DNA of 64,000 bases from Uliginosibacterium sp. 31-16 (GCF_030730865.1 NZ_JAVALZ010000002.1:806001-870000), one strand, 5' to 3'; positions 46,779 through 57,209 are shown, numbered from the stretch's first letter. The notes: generated by a model not told the origin, from the letters alone. Numbers and translations are program-made.

Positions 46779-49055
46779 CTAGCGCTCGGCCTGCCCCGCA
46801 TCGACAACCGTCAGGGCCGTCATGTTGACGATACGCCGCACCGTCGCTGTCGGCGTAAGGATATGTACCGGCCGAGCTGCGCCGAGCAGGATGGGCCCCA
46901 CCGTCATGCCGTCACCCGATGCAGTCTTGATCAGATTGAAGGCAATATTGGCGGCGTCCAGCGTGGGGAATATGAGCAGATTGGCATCCTCACGCATGCG
47001 TGCGTTCGGAAATATCTGCTGGCGCACCATCGCATCCAGTGCAGCGTCTCCGTGCATTTCGCCTTCGGCGGCAATATCCGGCCTGCGCGCGTGCAACAAA
47101 GCCAGTGCCTCACGCATCTTGCGCGCGGTCGGGGTGTCATCGGTGCCGAAACTTGAATGCGACAGCAATGCTACACGCGGGGCGATTCCGAATCGCTGCA
47201 GCTCTTCTGCGGCCAGACAGGTCATTTCAAATACCTGCTCTGCCGTCGGGTTGTAATTGACATAGGTATCGCACAGCGCAATCGTACGTCCAGGCAAGGC
47301 GAGCAGATTCATCGCATAAAAATTGTCCACCCCTGCACGCCGCCCCAACACGCTCTCGATAAAGCGCAGATGCTGACCATGCAATCCGTAGGTGCCGCAA
47401 ATCATGCCATCAGCCCAGCCAAACTTGAGCATCAAGGCCCCGATCAGGGTAGAGCGCCGGCGCACCTCGCGCCGGGCATCTTCAATCGAGACGCCACTCC
47501 GCTCCATAAGCTCGTGGTAGTGAGACCACAGTTCCCGGTAACGCGGATCCGAATCCTGATTGACCAGTTCAAAATCCACACCAGGCCGGATTCGCAGGCC
47601 AAAGCGTTCCACATACATGCTGATAACATCCGGGCGACCAATCAGAACAGGCTGTGCAATCCCTTCGTCCACCACGGTCTGCACCGCACGCAGCACCCGT
47701 TCGGATTCACCTTCCGCAAAAATGATGCGTCGCGGGTCCCGTTTAGCGGCAGAAAACACCGGCTTCATGAGCAGCCCGGAATGCCACAGGAAATTGTTCA
47801 GTTGCTGGCTGTACGCATCCCAATCCTCGATCGGCCGCGTGGCCACTCCTGAATCCATGGCCGCTCGCGCTACGGCAGGCGCTATCCGCACGATCAGACG
47901 CGGATCAAACGGTCGGGGAATGATGTATTCACGCCCAAAACTGGCAACTTGCTCACCATAGGCCGCCGCGACAACATCGGATTGCTCGGCACGCGCCAGA
48001 TCTGCAATAGCGCGCACCGCAGCCAATTGCATCTCGTCACTGATCGTCGTGGCTCCAACATCCAGCGCGCCACGGAAAATGAAGGGAAAGCACAGCACGT
48101 TATTCACCTGATTCGGGTGATCGGATCGGCCTGTAGCAATGATTGCATCCGGTCGTACAGCCTTCACTTCATCCGGCATGATCTCAGGCACAGGGTTAGC
48201 CAGCGCCAGAATCATGGGATTCGGTGCCATTTTTGCCACCATTTCCGGCTTCAGGACTCCCGCAGCCGACAGCCCAAGAAATACATCTGCGCCTTCAATA
48301 ACCTCCAGCAGGGTCCGCGCCTCCGTCTGTTTCGCATACAACGCCTTGAGCGGATCCATTTCCTCAAGCCGGCCTTCGTACACAACGCCCTTGATATCGG
48401 TTACCCAGATGTTTTTTACCGGAATCCCGAGCATCACCAGCAGATCCAGACAGGCCAGCGCAGCAGCCCCCGCCCCGGACGTCACCAGCTTGATCTGGTC
48501 CAGTGGCTTGCCCAGTAAATGCAGTCCATTGAGGACCGCAGCCCCGACCACAATCGCCGTACCGTGCTGATCGTCATGAAAAACAGGGATTTTCATGCGC
48601 TCGCGCAGCTTGCGCTCAATATAGAAACACTCTGGCGCTTTGATGTCTTCCAGATTGATGCCGCCAAAGGTTGGCTCCAGCGAAGCAATGATATCGACCA
48701 GCTTGTCCGGGTCGCGCTCACTGATTTCGATATCGAAGACATCAATCCCGGCGAATTTCTTGAACAAAACCCCCTTGCCCTCCATTACAGGCTTGGCCGC
48801 CAGCGGGCCAATGGCCCCAAGACCGAGTACCGCCGTACCATTGGTAACCACACCAATGAGATTGGCACGCGAGGTATACAAACTGGCCGTGGAGGGGTCC
48901 GCCACAATCGCGTCACACGCGGCCGCAACTCCGGGCGAGTAAGCCAAAGACAGGTCGCGCTGATTGGTCAGCGCTTTGGTCGGCACCACAGCGATTTTGC
49001 CAGGGCGCGGCAAGGCGTGATATTCCAGCGCCGCGGCGCGAATTCCCTCATCCAT
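46779..49055 (-). CDS. maeB: NADP-dependent malic enzyme (MaeB type)
   Basis: Oxidative decarboxylation of malate to pyruvate. 758 aa. The N-terminal malic enzyme half has the [37 protein letters not shown], and [14 protein letters not shown] motifs and an NAD(P) fold near [17 protein letters not shown]. The C-terminal half (from about 430) resembles phosphotransacetylase ([16 protein letters not shown]...) and is thought to sense acetyl-CoA or act in oligomerisation, not as a working transferase. The length and fusion are normal for MaeB. Confidence 0.96.
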   Translation of the reverse strand: MDEGIRAAALEYHALPRPGKIAVVPTKALTNQRDLSLAYSPGVAAACDAIVADPSTASLYTSRANLIGVVTNGTAVLGLGAIGPLAAKPVMEGKGVLFKKFAGIDVFDIEISERDPDKLVDIIASLEPTFGGINLEDIKAPECFYIERKLRERMKIPVFHDDQHGTAIVVGAAVLNGLHLLGKPLDQIKLVTSGAGAAALACLDLLVMLGIPVKNIWVTDIKGVVYEGRLEEMDPLKALYAKQTEARTLLEVIEGADVFLGLSAAGVLKPEMVAKMAPNPMILALANPVPEIMPDEVKAVRPDAIIATGRSDHPNQVNNVLCFPFIFRGALDVGATTISDEMQLAAVRAIADLARAEQSDVVAAAYGEQVASFGREYIIPRPFDPRLIVRIAPAVARAAMDSGVATRPIEDWDAYSQQLNNFLWHSGLLMKPVFSAAKRDPRRIIFAEGESERVLRAVQTVVDEGIAQPVLIGRPDVISMYVERFGLRIRPGVDFELVNQDSDPRYRELWSHYHELMERSGVSIEDARREVRRRSTLIGALMLKFGWADGMICGTYGLHGQHLRFIESVLGRRAGVDNFYAMNLLALPGRTIALCDTYVNYNPTAEQVFEMTCLAAEELQRFGIAPRVALLSHSSFGTDDTPTARKMREALALLHARRPDIAAEGEMHGDAALDAMVRQQIFPNARMREDANLLIFPTLDAANIAFNLIKTASGDGMTVGPILLGAARPVHILTPTATVRRIVNMTALTVVDAGQAER

Positions 49056-49233
49056 TGGAAGCCTCTCTTGGGGATGCGTGCAGGCATCAGTTTGCCGACA
49101 TCGCTGTTGTAATATGCTGCCTCCTCATTCTAGAGGCTGGTCGGGAGACAAAGCCACTCAGGATTTGCCGCAGGGCAGCATCCATTCGGGCACTTGGCGT
49201 ATGCTGGCAAACTCCTTTCGCCTGTCCTGCATC

Positions 49234-50406
49234 ATGACTACCACCTTGCCCCCGGTCCGACTCGCATCCCGCCTGCACAGCATTCCACCCTTTCACGTCA
49301 TGGAGTTGCTTGCGCGAGCACACACACTGCAAGCAGAAGGGCGCGACATCATCCACATGGAGGTGGGAGAACCCGATTTCCCGACCCCAGCCCCCGTCAT
49401 TGCGGCCGCCCAACGTTTCCTGGCAACAGGGCAAGTGCGCTACACACCCGCCCTTGGATTGCCCGCCTTACGCGAGGCCATATCAGGGTTTTACGCCACG
49501 CGCTTCGGTGCTCATGTCCCCGCAGAGCGCATTGTCATCACCTCGGGCGCTTCAGGCGCCTTGCTGCTGGCCATTGCAGCGCTAACCAATCCGGGTGATG
49601 AATGGCTGCTGACAGACCCTGGCTACCCTTGCAACCGGCAATTCATCCAGTCTTTCAACGGAACCGTTCAGACTCTGCCAGTCAATGCCGAGAGCAATTT
49701 CCAGCCAAGTACTTCCCAAGTTGAACAGGCATGGACTGGGCGCACCTGCGGCTTGCTTCTGGCCAGCCCTTCCAATCCAACCGGGACCCTTATTGACCCG
49801 GATGCGCTGGAGCAATTGGCAGAGCTAGCCGTGAAGCATGGAGGCGCACTGATCGTCGACGAGATCTATCAAGGCCTGGTTTACGGCCAGGAAGCCAGCA
49901 CCGTATTAAGCCGTCGTAACGACGTCTTTGTAGTTAACAGCTTCTCGAAGTACTTCGGCATGACAGGCTGGCGGCTCGGCTGGCTGGTCGTGCCAGAGGG
50001 CTATACCCGCCCTGTCGAGATGCTTGCCCAGCATCTTTTCATCTCGGCACCAAGTCCGGCACAGCATGCCGCACTAGCAGCTTTTTCAACTGAAAATCTG
50101 CTCATCCTGGAAGAAAGGCGCGGGATTTTTGATGCCAGGCGCAAAGCCTTGATCGATGGTCTGCGCAGCTTGGGAATGGGCATCGATGCCGAGCCTGCCG
50201 GAGCGTTTTACGTTTATGCGAACGTATCAGGACTATGCGTCAGCAGCATGGAGTTTGCACACAGGCTACTTGAACAAGCGGGAGTCGCCACCACACCAGG
50301 CCTGGATTTTGGCACGCACAAGGCTCAGGATTACCTGCGTGTCGCGTATACCGCAGACATCGCGCGCATCGAAGAAGCCATTTCGCGAATGCGCTCAATC
50401 ATTTGA
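49234..50406 (+). CDS. Class I pyridoxal-phosphate aminotransferase
   Basis: 390 aa from ATG 49234. DIIHMEVGEPDFPTP and YTPALGLPALREAI near the start, YPCNRQF, SPSNPTGTLI, VDEIYQGLVY, and the PLP-binding Lys in VNSFSKYFGMTGWRLGW place it in the aspartate/alanine aminotransferase subgroup I-gamma. Substrate is not fixed by sequence; the family includes enzymes for alanine, valine-pyruvate and methionine-type reactions. Divergent from maeB. Confidence 0.92.
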   Translation: MTTTLPPVRLASRLHSIPPFHVMELLARAHTLQAEGRDIIHMEVGEPDFPTPAPVIAAAQRFLATGQVRYTPALGLPALREAISGFYATRFGAHVPAERIVITSGASGALLLAIAALTNPGDEWLLTDPGYPCNRQFIQSFNGTVQTLPVNAESNFQPSTSQVEQAWTGRTCGLLLASPSNPTGTLIDPDALEQLAELAVKHGGALIVDEIYQGLVYGQEASTVLSRRNDVFVVNSFSKYFGMTGWRLGWLVVPEGYTRPVEMLAQHLFISAPSPAQHAALAAFSTENLLILEERRGIFDARRKALIDGLRSLGMGIDAEPAGAFYVYANVSGLCVSSMEFAHRLLEQAGVATTPGLDFGTHKAQDYLRVAYTADIARIEEAISRMRSII

Positions 50407-50484
50407 AGGCATGAAAAGCCCCCACAATCACAAAACCTACGTCAGCGCGAGCAAGGCCATGAACAACGCCGGGGCACGCGGAAG

Positions 50485-51234
50485 TCAGCTCTCGCCAGCG
50501 TCAGCCTTCCCGCGTGCAGCCGTCCGGGCAGGAACAGCCAGTCCGGCGACCTGGCGCAGCCGGTCCAGTTCCTGAAGAACCTTGGCTGAATAGGCCATCT
50601 CAGAATCTCCGCTGGCACCGCCATAAAGCTGAAGTGCGGCTTCGACGCTGCCAGTGCTGCGCTGATACGCCTTCAGGATCATCGCTCCCACCCGAATATT
50701 CTCGGCAGGATCAAACAGCGCGACAGCGCCTTTGTCCGCCGCAATCTTGTCCGCATGGAAGCGCGGAATGATTTGCATCAGGCCCTGCGCGCCAAGAACA
50801 CTTTCTGAAAATGGATTGAACCCTGACTCCACGGTTATCACCGCCAGAATCAGCAACGGATCGATACCATTGGCCTGCCCTTCACGCTGAGCCGCTTTTA
50901 CCAAAGACTCAACCACAATCGGCGAAACACGGTAACGCTTGGCGATGGTTGTCGAGACACGATTCAAACCAACGCTCAACCCCGTCTGGTCTGCCGTGGA
51001 TTCGGCATACACGACATCCACCAATTCGGATGTCGCAGCGTCAGCCTCACTCACCGTCGCTCGATAACCGAACATGGCTCTAGGATCGAGACCTTCCGGC
51101 CCAAACTGGGTCAGCTGATAACCGACGAGACCGACGACCATAACACCAGCCATCACGAAACCCCCATGTGCGAAATACAGAATGAATGTCAGCAAATGCT
51201 GGGTGAAGCGTGAAAATCGAAGAATAGGGGTCAT
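50485..51234 (-). CDS. Membrane-anchored lytic transglycosylase (SLT domain)
   Basis: 249 aa. One N-terminal membrane segment (GGFVMAGVMVVGLVGYQL, about residues 24-42) without a cleavage site. The SLT goose-lysozyme-like domain has the catalytic Glu in ILAVITVESGFNPFSESVLGAQGLMQIIP, followed by DPAENIRVGAMILKAY. The usual A(Y)NAG motif reads LQLYGGASGDSEMAYSAKV, so the final block is shifted. It probably trims peptidoglycan at the inner-membrane face. Confidence 0.88.
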   Translation of the reverse strand: MTPILRFSRFTQHLLTFILYFAHGGFVMAGVMVVGLVGYQLTQFGPEGLDPRAMFGYRATVSEADAATSELVDVVYAESTADQTGLSVGLNRVSTTIAKRYRVSPIVVESLVKAAQREGQANGIDPLLILAVITVESGFNPFSESVLGAQGLMQIIPRFHADKIAADKGAVALFDPAENIRVGAMILKAYQRSTGSVEAALQLYGGASGDSEMAYSAKVLQELDRLRQVAGLAVPARTAARGKADAGES

Positions 51235-51673
51235 GCAAGTCTCCGTTCAGACGAACGTCCGCCCTTCTACGATACGCAGCAGCCCAGCAAGGGGTGTGCG
51301 CAAAGGCGGGCTCAGCTCGAAATTTTCGACGGAAATCACTTCGCGTTCGGGAAGCGCCGTCACGTTTGCACTGCTCACCCCGCAACCGTGGGGCTTGCTG
51401 CTTGTGCTGCGATGCCAAGTAATGCGAAGCGCAAACCTGACACCTAGATTGAATTATCCGGGCATGTATTCATAACGAGGCGCGTCAAAAAGACCGCAGG
51501 AAATGCTCAATTCATATGAGCAAAATCACTCGTTGAACAAGAAGATGGGGCGCAGTGTATTGATTTCAATACCCTTTGTCAATCCGCTCGCAAACCCAGC
51601 AAGGGCGCAGCAATGCATATGGCATTGCCACAGAAGCACCTCCAGACAAGGGTTCCAGCTGGAGAGGGTCTGT
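51235..51673. other. Intergenic region without a recognised gene
   Basis: About 440 bases between the transglycosylase start and the histone-like gene terminator. Short frames here lack ribosome sites and coding character. A small hairpin (CCCCGCAACCGTGGGG) is present near 51382-51397. It may hold the transglycosylase promoter and leader, or an unrecognised small RNA. Confidence 0.4.
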
Positions 51674-51701
51674 AAAAAAAACGGGGGGCTTTCGCCCCCC
51701 G
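51674..51701 (-). terminator. Intrinsic terminator of the histone H1-like gene
   Basis: On the minus strand CGGGGGGC pairs with GCCCCCCG around a 4-base loop and is followed by eight Ts, 18 bases past the stop. Confidence 0.93.
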
Positions 51702-51718
51702 GTTTGAGTACAGTCCCT

Positions 51719-52738
51719 TTACGGTCGAGAACCGGTCGGAAATGGCCAGCCCGCACGCGGGTTCAGTGAGGATTTGATCCCTGGCGTTGCCGACGTGGAC
51801 GGAACAGGTTTCGGCACGGACTGAGCAGGCTCAGGCTCCGTTGTAGGCTCTGCCGCTTCGGCAGGTTTGGCTTCAACCGGAGCCCCAGCGGCGGGCGCAA
51901 CTACTTTCACTGCTTTTTTAGCCACGGTTTTCTTGGGAGCGGCCTTCACAGGTGCGGCCTTCGCTGCAGGCTTGGCCTCAGCCTTTTTTGCTGCAGGTTT
52001 GGCGGCCGCCTTGGCAGGGGCTGCCTTCTTTACTGCAGGTTTCGCCGCAGCTTTAGGGGCAGCTTTCTTTACCGCGGGCTTGGCCGCGGTTTTTTGGGCA
52101 GCCGGTTTGGCCACTGCCTTAGGAGCAGCCTTCTTCACCGCAGGTTTGGCTGCAGCTTTCTTGGCGACCGGCTTGGCAGCAGCCTTGGGAGCGGCCTTTT
52201 TCACCGCAGGTTTGGCTGCAGCTTTCTTGGCAACGGGTTTGGCCACAGCTTTCTTGGCGACAGCCTTGGGGGCAGCTTTCTTCACCGCAGGTTTGGCTGC
52301 AGCTTTCTTGGCGACCGGTTTGGCCACAGCTTTCTTGGCGACAGCCTTGGGAGCAGCTTTCTTCACCGCAGGTTTGGCTGCAGCTTTCTTGGCGACCGGT
52401 TTGGCCACAGCTTTCTTGGCAGCGGCCTTGGGAGCGGCCTTTTTCACCGCAGGTTTGGCTGCAGCTTTCTTGGCGACCGGCTTGGCGGCAGCCTTGGGAG
52501 CGGCCTTCTTAACGGCAGGTTTGGCTGTCGCTTTCTTGGCGACCGGCTTGGCGGCAGCCTTGGCCGGAGCAGCTTTCTTCACTGCAGGTTTGGCTGCAGC
52601 TTTAGGTGCTGCCTTTTTGACTGCTGGCTTAGCCACCGCCTTGGCAGGCGCAGCTTTCTTCGCAGCCGGCTTGGCAGCGACTTTTTTTACAGCGGGTTTG
52701 GCAGCGGCCTTCTTCGCTGCGGGTTTTGCAGTTGCCAT
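51719..52738 (-). CDS. Histone H1-like Lys/Ala/Pro-rich DNA-binding protein
   Basis: 339 aa from ATG 52738 with GGAGGTG upstream. Residues 1-290 are repeats of AAKPAVKKAAPK and AKPVAKKA units, like the C-terminal tail of eukaryotic H1 and the bacterial HctB/AlgP-type proteins; these bind DNA nonspecifically by charge. The last 50 residues are different: acidic and Pro/Ser-rich (AEPTTEPEPAQSVPKPVPSTS). Repeat number in such genes is unstable, so length will vary between strains. Transcribed alone, closed by a strong terminator. Confidence 0.9.
   Translation of the reverse strand: MATAKPAAKKAAAKPAVKKVAAKPAAKKAAPAKAVAKPAVKKAAPKAAAKPAVKKAAPAKAAAKPVAKKATAKPAVKKAAPKAAAKPVAKKAAAKPAVKKAAPKAAAKKAVAKPVAKKAAAKPAVKKAAPKAVAKKAVAKPVAKKAAAKPAVKKAAPKAVAKKAVAKPVAKKAAAKPAVKKAAPKAAAKPVAKKAAAKPAVKKAAPKAVAKPAAQKTAAKPAVKKAAPKAAAKPAVKKAAPAKAAAKPAAKKAEAKPAAKAAPVKAAPKKTVAKKAVKVVAPAAGAPVEAKPAEAAEPTTEPEPAQSVPKPVPSTSATPGIKSSLNPRAGWPFPTGSRP
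52136..52525 (-). repeat. Tandem DNA repeats of 66-81 bp inside the histone-like gene
   Basis: The phrase CACCGCAGGTTTGGCTGCAG recurs at 52136, 52202, 52283, 52364 and 52445, giving one 66-bp and three 81-bp steps. The 81-bp step encodes a 27-residue unit beginning KAVAKPVAKKAAAK. All steps are multiples of three, so copy changes keep the frame. Confidence 0.9.
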
Positions 52739-53444
52739 CTTCACACCTCCTTGTAAGCACCGATCAGGTTGGACACAACACACACGCACCGTCCGCCGTC
52801 GCCGGTCGAATGGTGTAAAGCCGCGCGATAACGCGGCGTTTTGAAAAACTTCGGATTGCAGGAAAAGAACATGTCGACATCCGTGCAGGCGACATGTGCA
52901 AATCGAGACGACAGATCATGCGACGAGGTGGTCTCGATGCCTGATCGCAGGAAAATTTTGACGGGGAAAACCGCAGGCAGGAAGAAGAGACAGTTTCACC
53001 CTGCATGAATCGCCGAGCGGCGACAGGCCTGAAGGTTGGGACGCTGGACAAATGTTTGCTGGACACCGGACTCAGTTCGCTTTCGAATGCGCTGACACTG
53101 ATTACCGTTTAATCCAAAACAGCTAACGAATCAAGATTTTTTTACATGTCCATTTCATTGCCTCTTCAGAAAAATGACAAAAGCAATGGCAATAAATTAA
53201 TGAACATGCTCCGAGATCCGCGCCAATAAAAGACCTTCACAGCCAGGCTTGATCCAGAGAGAACACGACAGTGCACAAACACGTTTGTCGGAAATTTCAT
53301 CACAAACAGCGAAAGCATCGTCTTCGCCCGCAGAGGGCTCCGGACGAAACACACTATATCTAGTTGAAAACACTCCCCGAAAGACTAGCCGCAGTAGCAC
53401 TGTTTAAGCTCAACTGACACCTCTGTCTGCTGCATGGCACAGAC
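52739..53444. other. Long intergenic region with an AT-rich half
   Basis: About 700 bases without a convincing gene. 52820-52842 holds a hairpin (GCCGCG / CGCGGC then TTTT) in the leader of the histone-like gene. From about 53090 to 53390 the sequence is clearly lower in GC than the genome (for example TTTTTTTACATG near 53138 and CACTATATCTAGTTGAAAAC near 53352). It may contain the promoter of the histone-like gene and ampD operon end signals; I cannot assign boxes with confidence. Confidence 0.4.
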
Positions 53445-53999
53445 TCAAGTCTGCTCCAGCAGTGCATGCAGGCGCCGCCAGTCAAAAAAGGGGCCTGGGT
53501 CTGTTTTCCGGGTCGGGGCAATATCGCTGTGGCCAAGAGTCTCACACAAAGGCAGAGATGCCCGCAGGCACTTGATGAGATCGGCCAGCTGTCTGTATTG
53601 AGCCGCCTCAAAAGGCAGGGCATCACATCCCTCCAGCTCAATACCCAATGAGAAGTCATTGCAGCGCTCACGCCCTCGCCAGGAAGAAACCCCTGCATGC
53701 CACGCCCGATCCTGAACAGCGACAAACTGGATCAAAGTCCCGTCTCGCCGGATGAAGAAATGCGCAGAAACCCGCAAATGCTGGATCTGAGCATAATAGG
53801 GATGTTCGTCGGGGTTAAGAGTATTGGTGAATAGTTGCTCGACCCCGGGCCCACCAAACAGGTCAGGGGGCAAACTGATGGCGTGGATTACCAACAGTTG
53901 TACAGGAACGTCAGCAGGGCGGGCGTCAAAATTCGGCGAAGGCACATGCTTCGCCCCTTCAAGCCAGCCCTGAGCATCCAGGGTCAGTGCTGACAACAT
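53445..53999 (-). CDS. ampD: 1,6-anhydro-N-acetylmuramyl-L-alanine amidase AmpD
   Basis: Cytoplasmic zinc amidase of peptidoglycan recycling. 184 aa from ATG 53999, which shares one base with the pilR stop (TGATG). Zinc ligands His39 (LLVIHAIS), His157 (LGHSDIAP) and Asp167 (RKTDPGP) are present, as is the GIELEG strand. Beta-lactamase control is a known role in relatives, but no ampC/ampR is in view. Downstream partner of pilSR in many betaproteobacteria. Confidence 0.96.
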   Translation of the reverse strand: MLSALTLDAQGWLEGAKHVPSPNFDARPADVPVQLLVIHAISLPPDLFGGPGVEQLFTNTLNPDEHPYYAQIQHLRVSAHFFIRRDGTLIQFVAVQDRAWHAGVSSWRGRERCNDFSLGIELEGCDALPFEAAQYRQLADLIKCLRASLPLCETLGHSDIAPTRKTDPGPFFDWRRLHALLEQT

Positions 54000-55405
54000 C
54001 AATCCAGATCCCCCGCCTCACCCTTCTCGCTCTTGTCGCCCTTCATGCCCAGACGCTCCATGCGGTAACGCAACGAGCGGAAGGTGACGCCAAGAACCCG
54101 GGCCGCAGCAGTACGATTGCCCGAGGTCTTGGCCAAGGCGTCAACGATAGCTTGCCGCTCGACCTGATCGAGATAGTCCTGCAAGGCTCCACCATTGGCG
54201 AGGTCGGCGTTTGATGCCGCACCTTCGCAATCCTGGGGTTCCAGGTGCAGGTCATCGACATCTATCTCATCGCCCAGCGACAAGGCCAAAGCTCGCTCAA
54301 GGATGTTTTCCAGCTCACGCACATTCCCCGGAAAACCGTACCCCTGCAGCGCATTCAAAGCATGCGTGGTAAGGCGCGGGGCACGCAATCCCGCGTCCGC
54401 AGAAAGCCGCTCGAGAATGCTTTCAGCGAGCCCGGCAATATCGTCGCGGCGCTCGCGCAGCGACGGCATCTTCAGCTCGATCACGTTCAAACGATAAAAA
54501 AGATCCTGCCGGAACTTGCCCTGCTCCACCCTCTCCCGCAAATTCTGGTGGGTTGCCGAAATGATGCGTACATCCACCGCCAGTTCCTGTGGGTCACCAA
54601 TCCGGCGCACGCGCTTTTCCTGAATCACCCGCAAAAGCTTGACCTGCATCGCCAGCGGCAGATCGGCGACCTCATCCAGAAACAGAGTGCCACCATCGGC
54701 GGCCTGAAAGAACCCATCCCGGTCCGTCTCTGCTCCTGTGAACGCCCCTTTGCGATACCCAAAGAACTCGCTTTCCATCAAATTTTCGGGGATCGCACCA
54801 CAGTTGACCCCTACAAAAGGTTTGTCGCCGCGTGGCCCCAATCCATGCACCAGGCGAGCCGCACGCTCCTTGCCGCTCCCGGACTCTCCAGAGATATATA
54901 CCGGAGCCTGACTGCGAGCCAGACGCTCGATCATGGCCCGTACCTGCAGCATGGCGGGTGAGCCGCCGGTAAGTTGGACGACAGGCTTGTTATCCTTGAG
55001 CTGGGGCTTGGGCACATCCAGTGCCGACTTCACCAGCGCACGCAACTGATCCAGCGCTACAGGTTTGGAAAGGTAGTCAAAAGCCCCCGCCTTGAGTGCA
55101 GCAACCGCGTTGTCCATGCTGCCATGGGCAGTAATCACGGCAACCGGCAGATCCGTGCAATGTTCGCCAATGTATTTGACGATATCCAGCCCCTCGCCGT
55201 CGGGCAAGCGCATGTCGGTCAGGCACAAGCGATACTGGCGCTCGCTGACAAGGCGAATGGCGTCCTTTACGGAGCCTGCCGCATCCACGCCCAGCCCCAT
55301 GCGCACCAGTGAGAGTTCGATCAGCTCGCGGATATCTTCTTCGTCGTCGACGATCAGTACATCTACGCTACGTCCTTTGCGACGCTCCTGATTGTCGCTG
55401 CTCAT
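53999..55405 (-). CDS. pilR: Sigma-54-dependent response regulator PilR
   Basis: Activates pilin and related sigma-54 promoters. 468 aa: receiver domain with Asp64 (LCLTDMRLP), AAA+ domain with Walker A GESGSGKE, the sigma-54 contact loop GAFTGA and Walker B GGTLFLDEVADLP, and a Fis-type helix-turn-helix (NRTAAARVLGVTFRSLRYRM). Overlaps pilS by 4 bases upstream and ampD by one base downstream. Confidence 0.96.
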   Translation of the reverse strand: MSSDNQERRKGRSVDVLIVDDEEDIRELIELSLVRMGLGVDAAGSVKDAIRLVSERQYRLCLTDMRLPDGEGLDIVKYIGEHCTDLPVAVITAHGSMDNAVAALKAGAFDYLSKPVALDQLRALVKSALDVPKPQLKDNKPVVQLTGGSPAMLQVRAMIERLARSQAPVYISGESGSGKERAARLVHGLGPRGDKPFVGVNCGAIPENLMESEFFGYRKGAFTGAETDRDGFFQAADGGTLFLDEVADLPLAMQVKLLRVIQEKRVRRIGDPQELAVDVRIISATHQNLRERVEQGKFRQDLFYRLNVIELKMPSLRERRDDIAGLAESILERLSADAGLRAPRLTTHALNALQGYGFPGNVRELENILERALALSLGDEIDVDDLHLEPQDCEGAASNADLANGGALQDYLDQVERQAIVDALAKTSGNRTAAARVLGVTFRSLRYRMERLGMKGDKSEKGEAGDLD

Positions 55406-56964
55406 GCAGTTCTCCTGGCTATCAAATGAAATTCCGCGCCCCCGGGTGCCTCCAGCAAACTCAGTTCCGCGCCATTGGCGTCCGCCAGCTCACGAGCCAT
55501 GAACAGACCCAGCCCGGTACCCTTGGGGTCAGAGGTAAAAAAGGGTTCGAACACCTTGGCCCGGTCTTCTATGGCAATTCCCGGACCATCGTCGCGAATG
55601 GCAATCAGCACCCGACGCTCATCCTGCGCCCTTGCGCTCAGGCAGATGCTGCCAGGCGTTCCGGAGCAATAGCGGCTGGCATTGCCCAGCAAGTTGGCGA
55701 GGATCTGGTACAGATGCACACGGTCGAAATTCAGCATTACATGCTCTTCGAGCTCCAGCCGCACCAATTGCGCGACCTGTGGCGCAGGAATCGAGAATTC
55801 ATCCACGAAACTGCGGCAGAACTGGGCTGCATCCAGCGATTCAACGGTCAGACGATCCCGTCGGCCAAGCTCCAGCACATCCCGCACCATGCGTTCGATG
55901 CGTGCCGCATTGTCACGAATAATCCGCACCAGACGCTCCTGCACGTCCTGCCTCTTCTCTTCAAGCAACAGCTCCCCCGCGTGCGACACAGCCGAGAGTG
56001 GATTGCGGATCTCGTGTGCAATATTGGCGGTCAGGCGCCCAAGCGCCGCCAGCTTGATCTGCTGGGCCTGCGCCTGCACCCGGTCCATATCTTCGAGATA
56101 CAGCAACGTATCGCTCCCGTCGCGCCCCTCATCAATCATCACACGCCGCACATGCAGGGTCTTGCCGGTCAGCGCGGCAACCAGCTGCACACTCTCCGGA
56201 CTCTTTTCCAGAAGCACGCTGCTGGCCAGTTCGGGCACCCTCTCGGCAACACGATCTCCTGTCTGCAATGCCACCCCGAGCAGATCACCGGCACGAGGGT
56301 TCACCTGACGAACCACGCCCGCATCATCCACGACGACCACGCCATCCTGCATATCCTCGATGATGCGCGCATTGACCTGCAGCTGCCGCGCCAGATCAAA
56401 CCCCCGCAGGCGCGCCAGCGCCTCATTCGCCAGCGCCCGGCGAGCCAGCATGCGGGCCACCACTGCAACCGCAAAGAAGCCCACACAGACGATTGCAGCC
56501 TGCGAAAAGTCCACTTGGCTGTCGTTGTCGGTGAGCACCCGGAAGACCTGATCCCCCAGCACCGCCAGCGTAGCCAGCGAGGCAGCACCCAGAACCATGC
56601 GCCCATGCCCGATCAGACCCGCCCCGGCAATCGAGGTCATCATCAGGAAGGGAACGCCGCTGCGGAACCCGCCGCTGGCATACATGAACACCGACAGCAT
56701 GACGATATCGAGCGCCGTCTGCAGCCCCAGACTACGCTCCCCATAGTGGGGGCTGCCTGCATGCAGCAGGAAGAAGGCGAACGCCATCACCCAGTAGGCA
56801 ATGATGGTGACCAGAAAGATCTCGGGGGCCTTCTGGCCGAAGCTGAACACCCCGCCAAAGATCGCGAAAGCACTTGCCACCACGATCCGATACAGATTGA
56901 AGTAGCGGATTGAAACCGCCCGTGAATGGCTGGCTTCGCCAGGCAGGGAAACCCCGGCGCTCAA
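55402..56964 (-). CDS. pilS: Sensor histidine kinase PilS
   Basis: Partner of PilR. 520 aa using the TTG at 56964, which overlaps the stop of the preceding gene as TTGA and has GGGGCG about 7 bases upstream; the exact start is uncertain. Six hydrophobic segments in the first 200 residues, a PAS domain (about 225-320), HisKA with His in TANIAHEIRNPLSAVSHAGELL and HATPase with NLLGNASRYC and GTGLGLFMARELADANG. No pilin genes are in the window. Confidence 0.94.
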   Translation of the reverse strand: MSAGVSLPGEASHSRAVSIRYFNLYRIVVASAFAIFGGVFSFGQKAPEIFLVTIIAYWVMAFAFFLLHAGSPHYGERSLGLQTALDIVMLSVFMYASGGFRSGVPFLMMTSIAGAGLIGHGRMVLGAASLATLAVLGDQVFRVLTDNDSQVDFSQAAIVCVGFFAVAVVARMLARRALANEALARLRGFDLARQLQVNARIIEDMQDGVVVVDDAGVVRQVNPRAGDLLGVALQTGDRVAERVPELASSVLLEKSPESVQLVAALTGKTLHVRRVMIDEGRDGSDTLLYLEDMDRVQAQAQQIKLAALGRLTANIAHEIRNPLSAVSHAGELLLEEKRQDVQERLVRIIRDNAARIERMVRDVLELGRRDRLTVESLDAAQFCRSFVDEFSIPAPQVAQLVRLELEEHVMLNFDRVHLYQILANLLGNASRYCSGTPGSICLSARAQDERRVLIAIRDDGPGIAIEDRAKVFEPFFTSDPKGTGLGLFMARELADANGAELSLLEAPGGAEFHLIARRTA

Positions 56965-57209
56965 GACGTACGCCCCGCAGCCCGGGCGTGTTCGGGTGAG
57001 CAGAAGAACTCGCCGCCGCTGATCAGGCCTTCGCTCTCCGGCACCAGCACGCCACAGTGGAAGCACTCGCGCATCGTTTCAGGGGAAACGTCACGACCTC
57101 CATCTTCCCCCCGCGAAGAGGACTGTCCGTCGACATCCTGACGACGCCACAGACGACGCGCATACCAGATCGCCACCAACCCCAACAGGAACAGAAACAG
57201 CTTCTGCAT
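56961..57209 (-). CDS. PP0621 family protein
   Basis: 82 aa. One N-terminal membrane helix (LFLFLLGLVAIWYA), a charged linker, then a small Cys/His cluster (MRECFHCGVLVPESEG, FFCSPEHARAAG) likely to bind zinc. This family, named after P. putida PP0621, commonly precedes pilS as here, with a 4-base overlap. Function unknown. Confidence 0.88.
   Translation of the reverse strand: MQKLFLFLLGLVAIWYARRLWRRQDVDGQSSSRGEDGGRDVSPETMRECFHCGVLVPESEGLISGGEFFCSPEHARAAGRTS

Noticed and set aside
52136-52525. Possible CRISPR-like repeat array
   Set aside because: The regular repeats are in-frame coding repeats of a histone H1-like gene; there are no unique spacers and no cas genes.
52764-53066. A 100-codon minus-strand frame upstream of the histone-like gene
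   Set aside because: It has no ribosome site, overlaps the histone gene leader and has a Cys/Arg/Ser-rich composition typical of noise.
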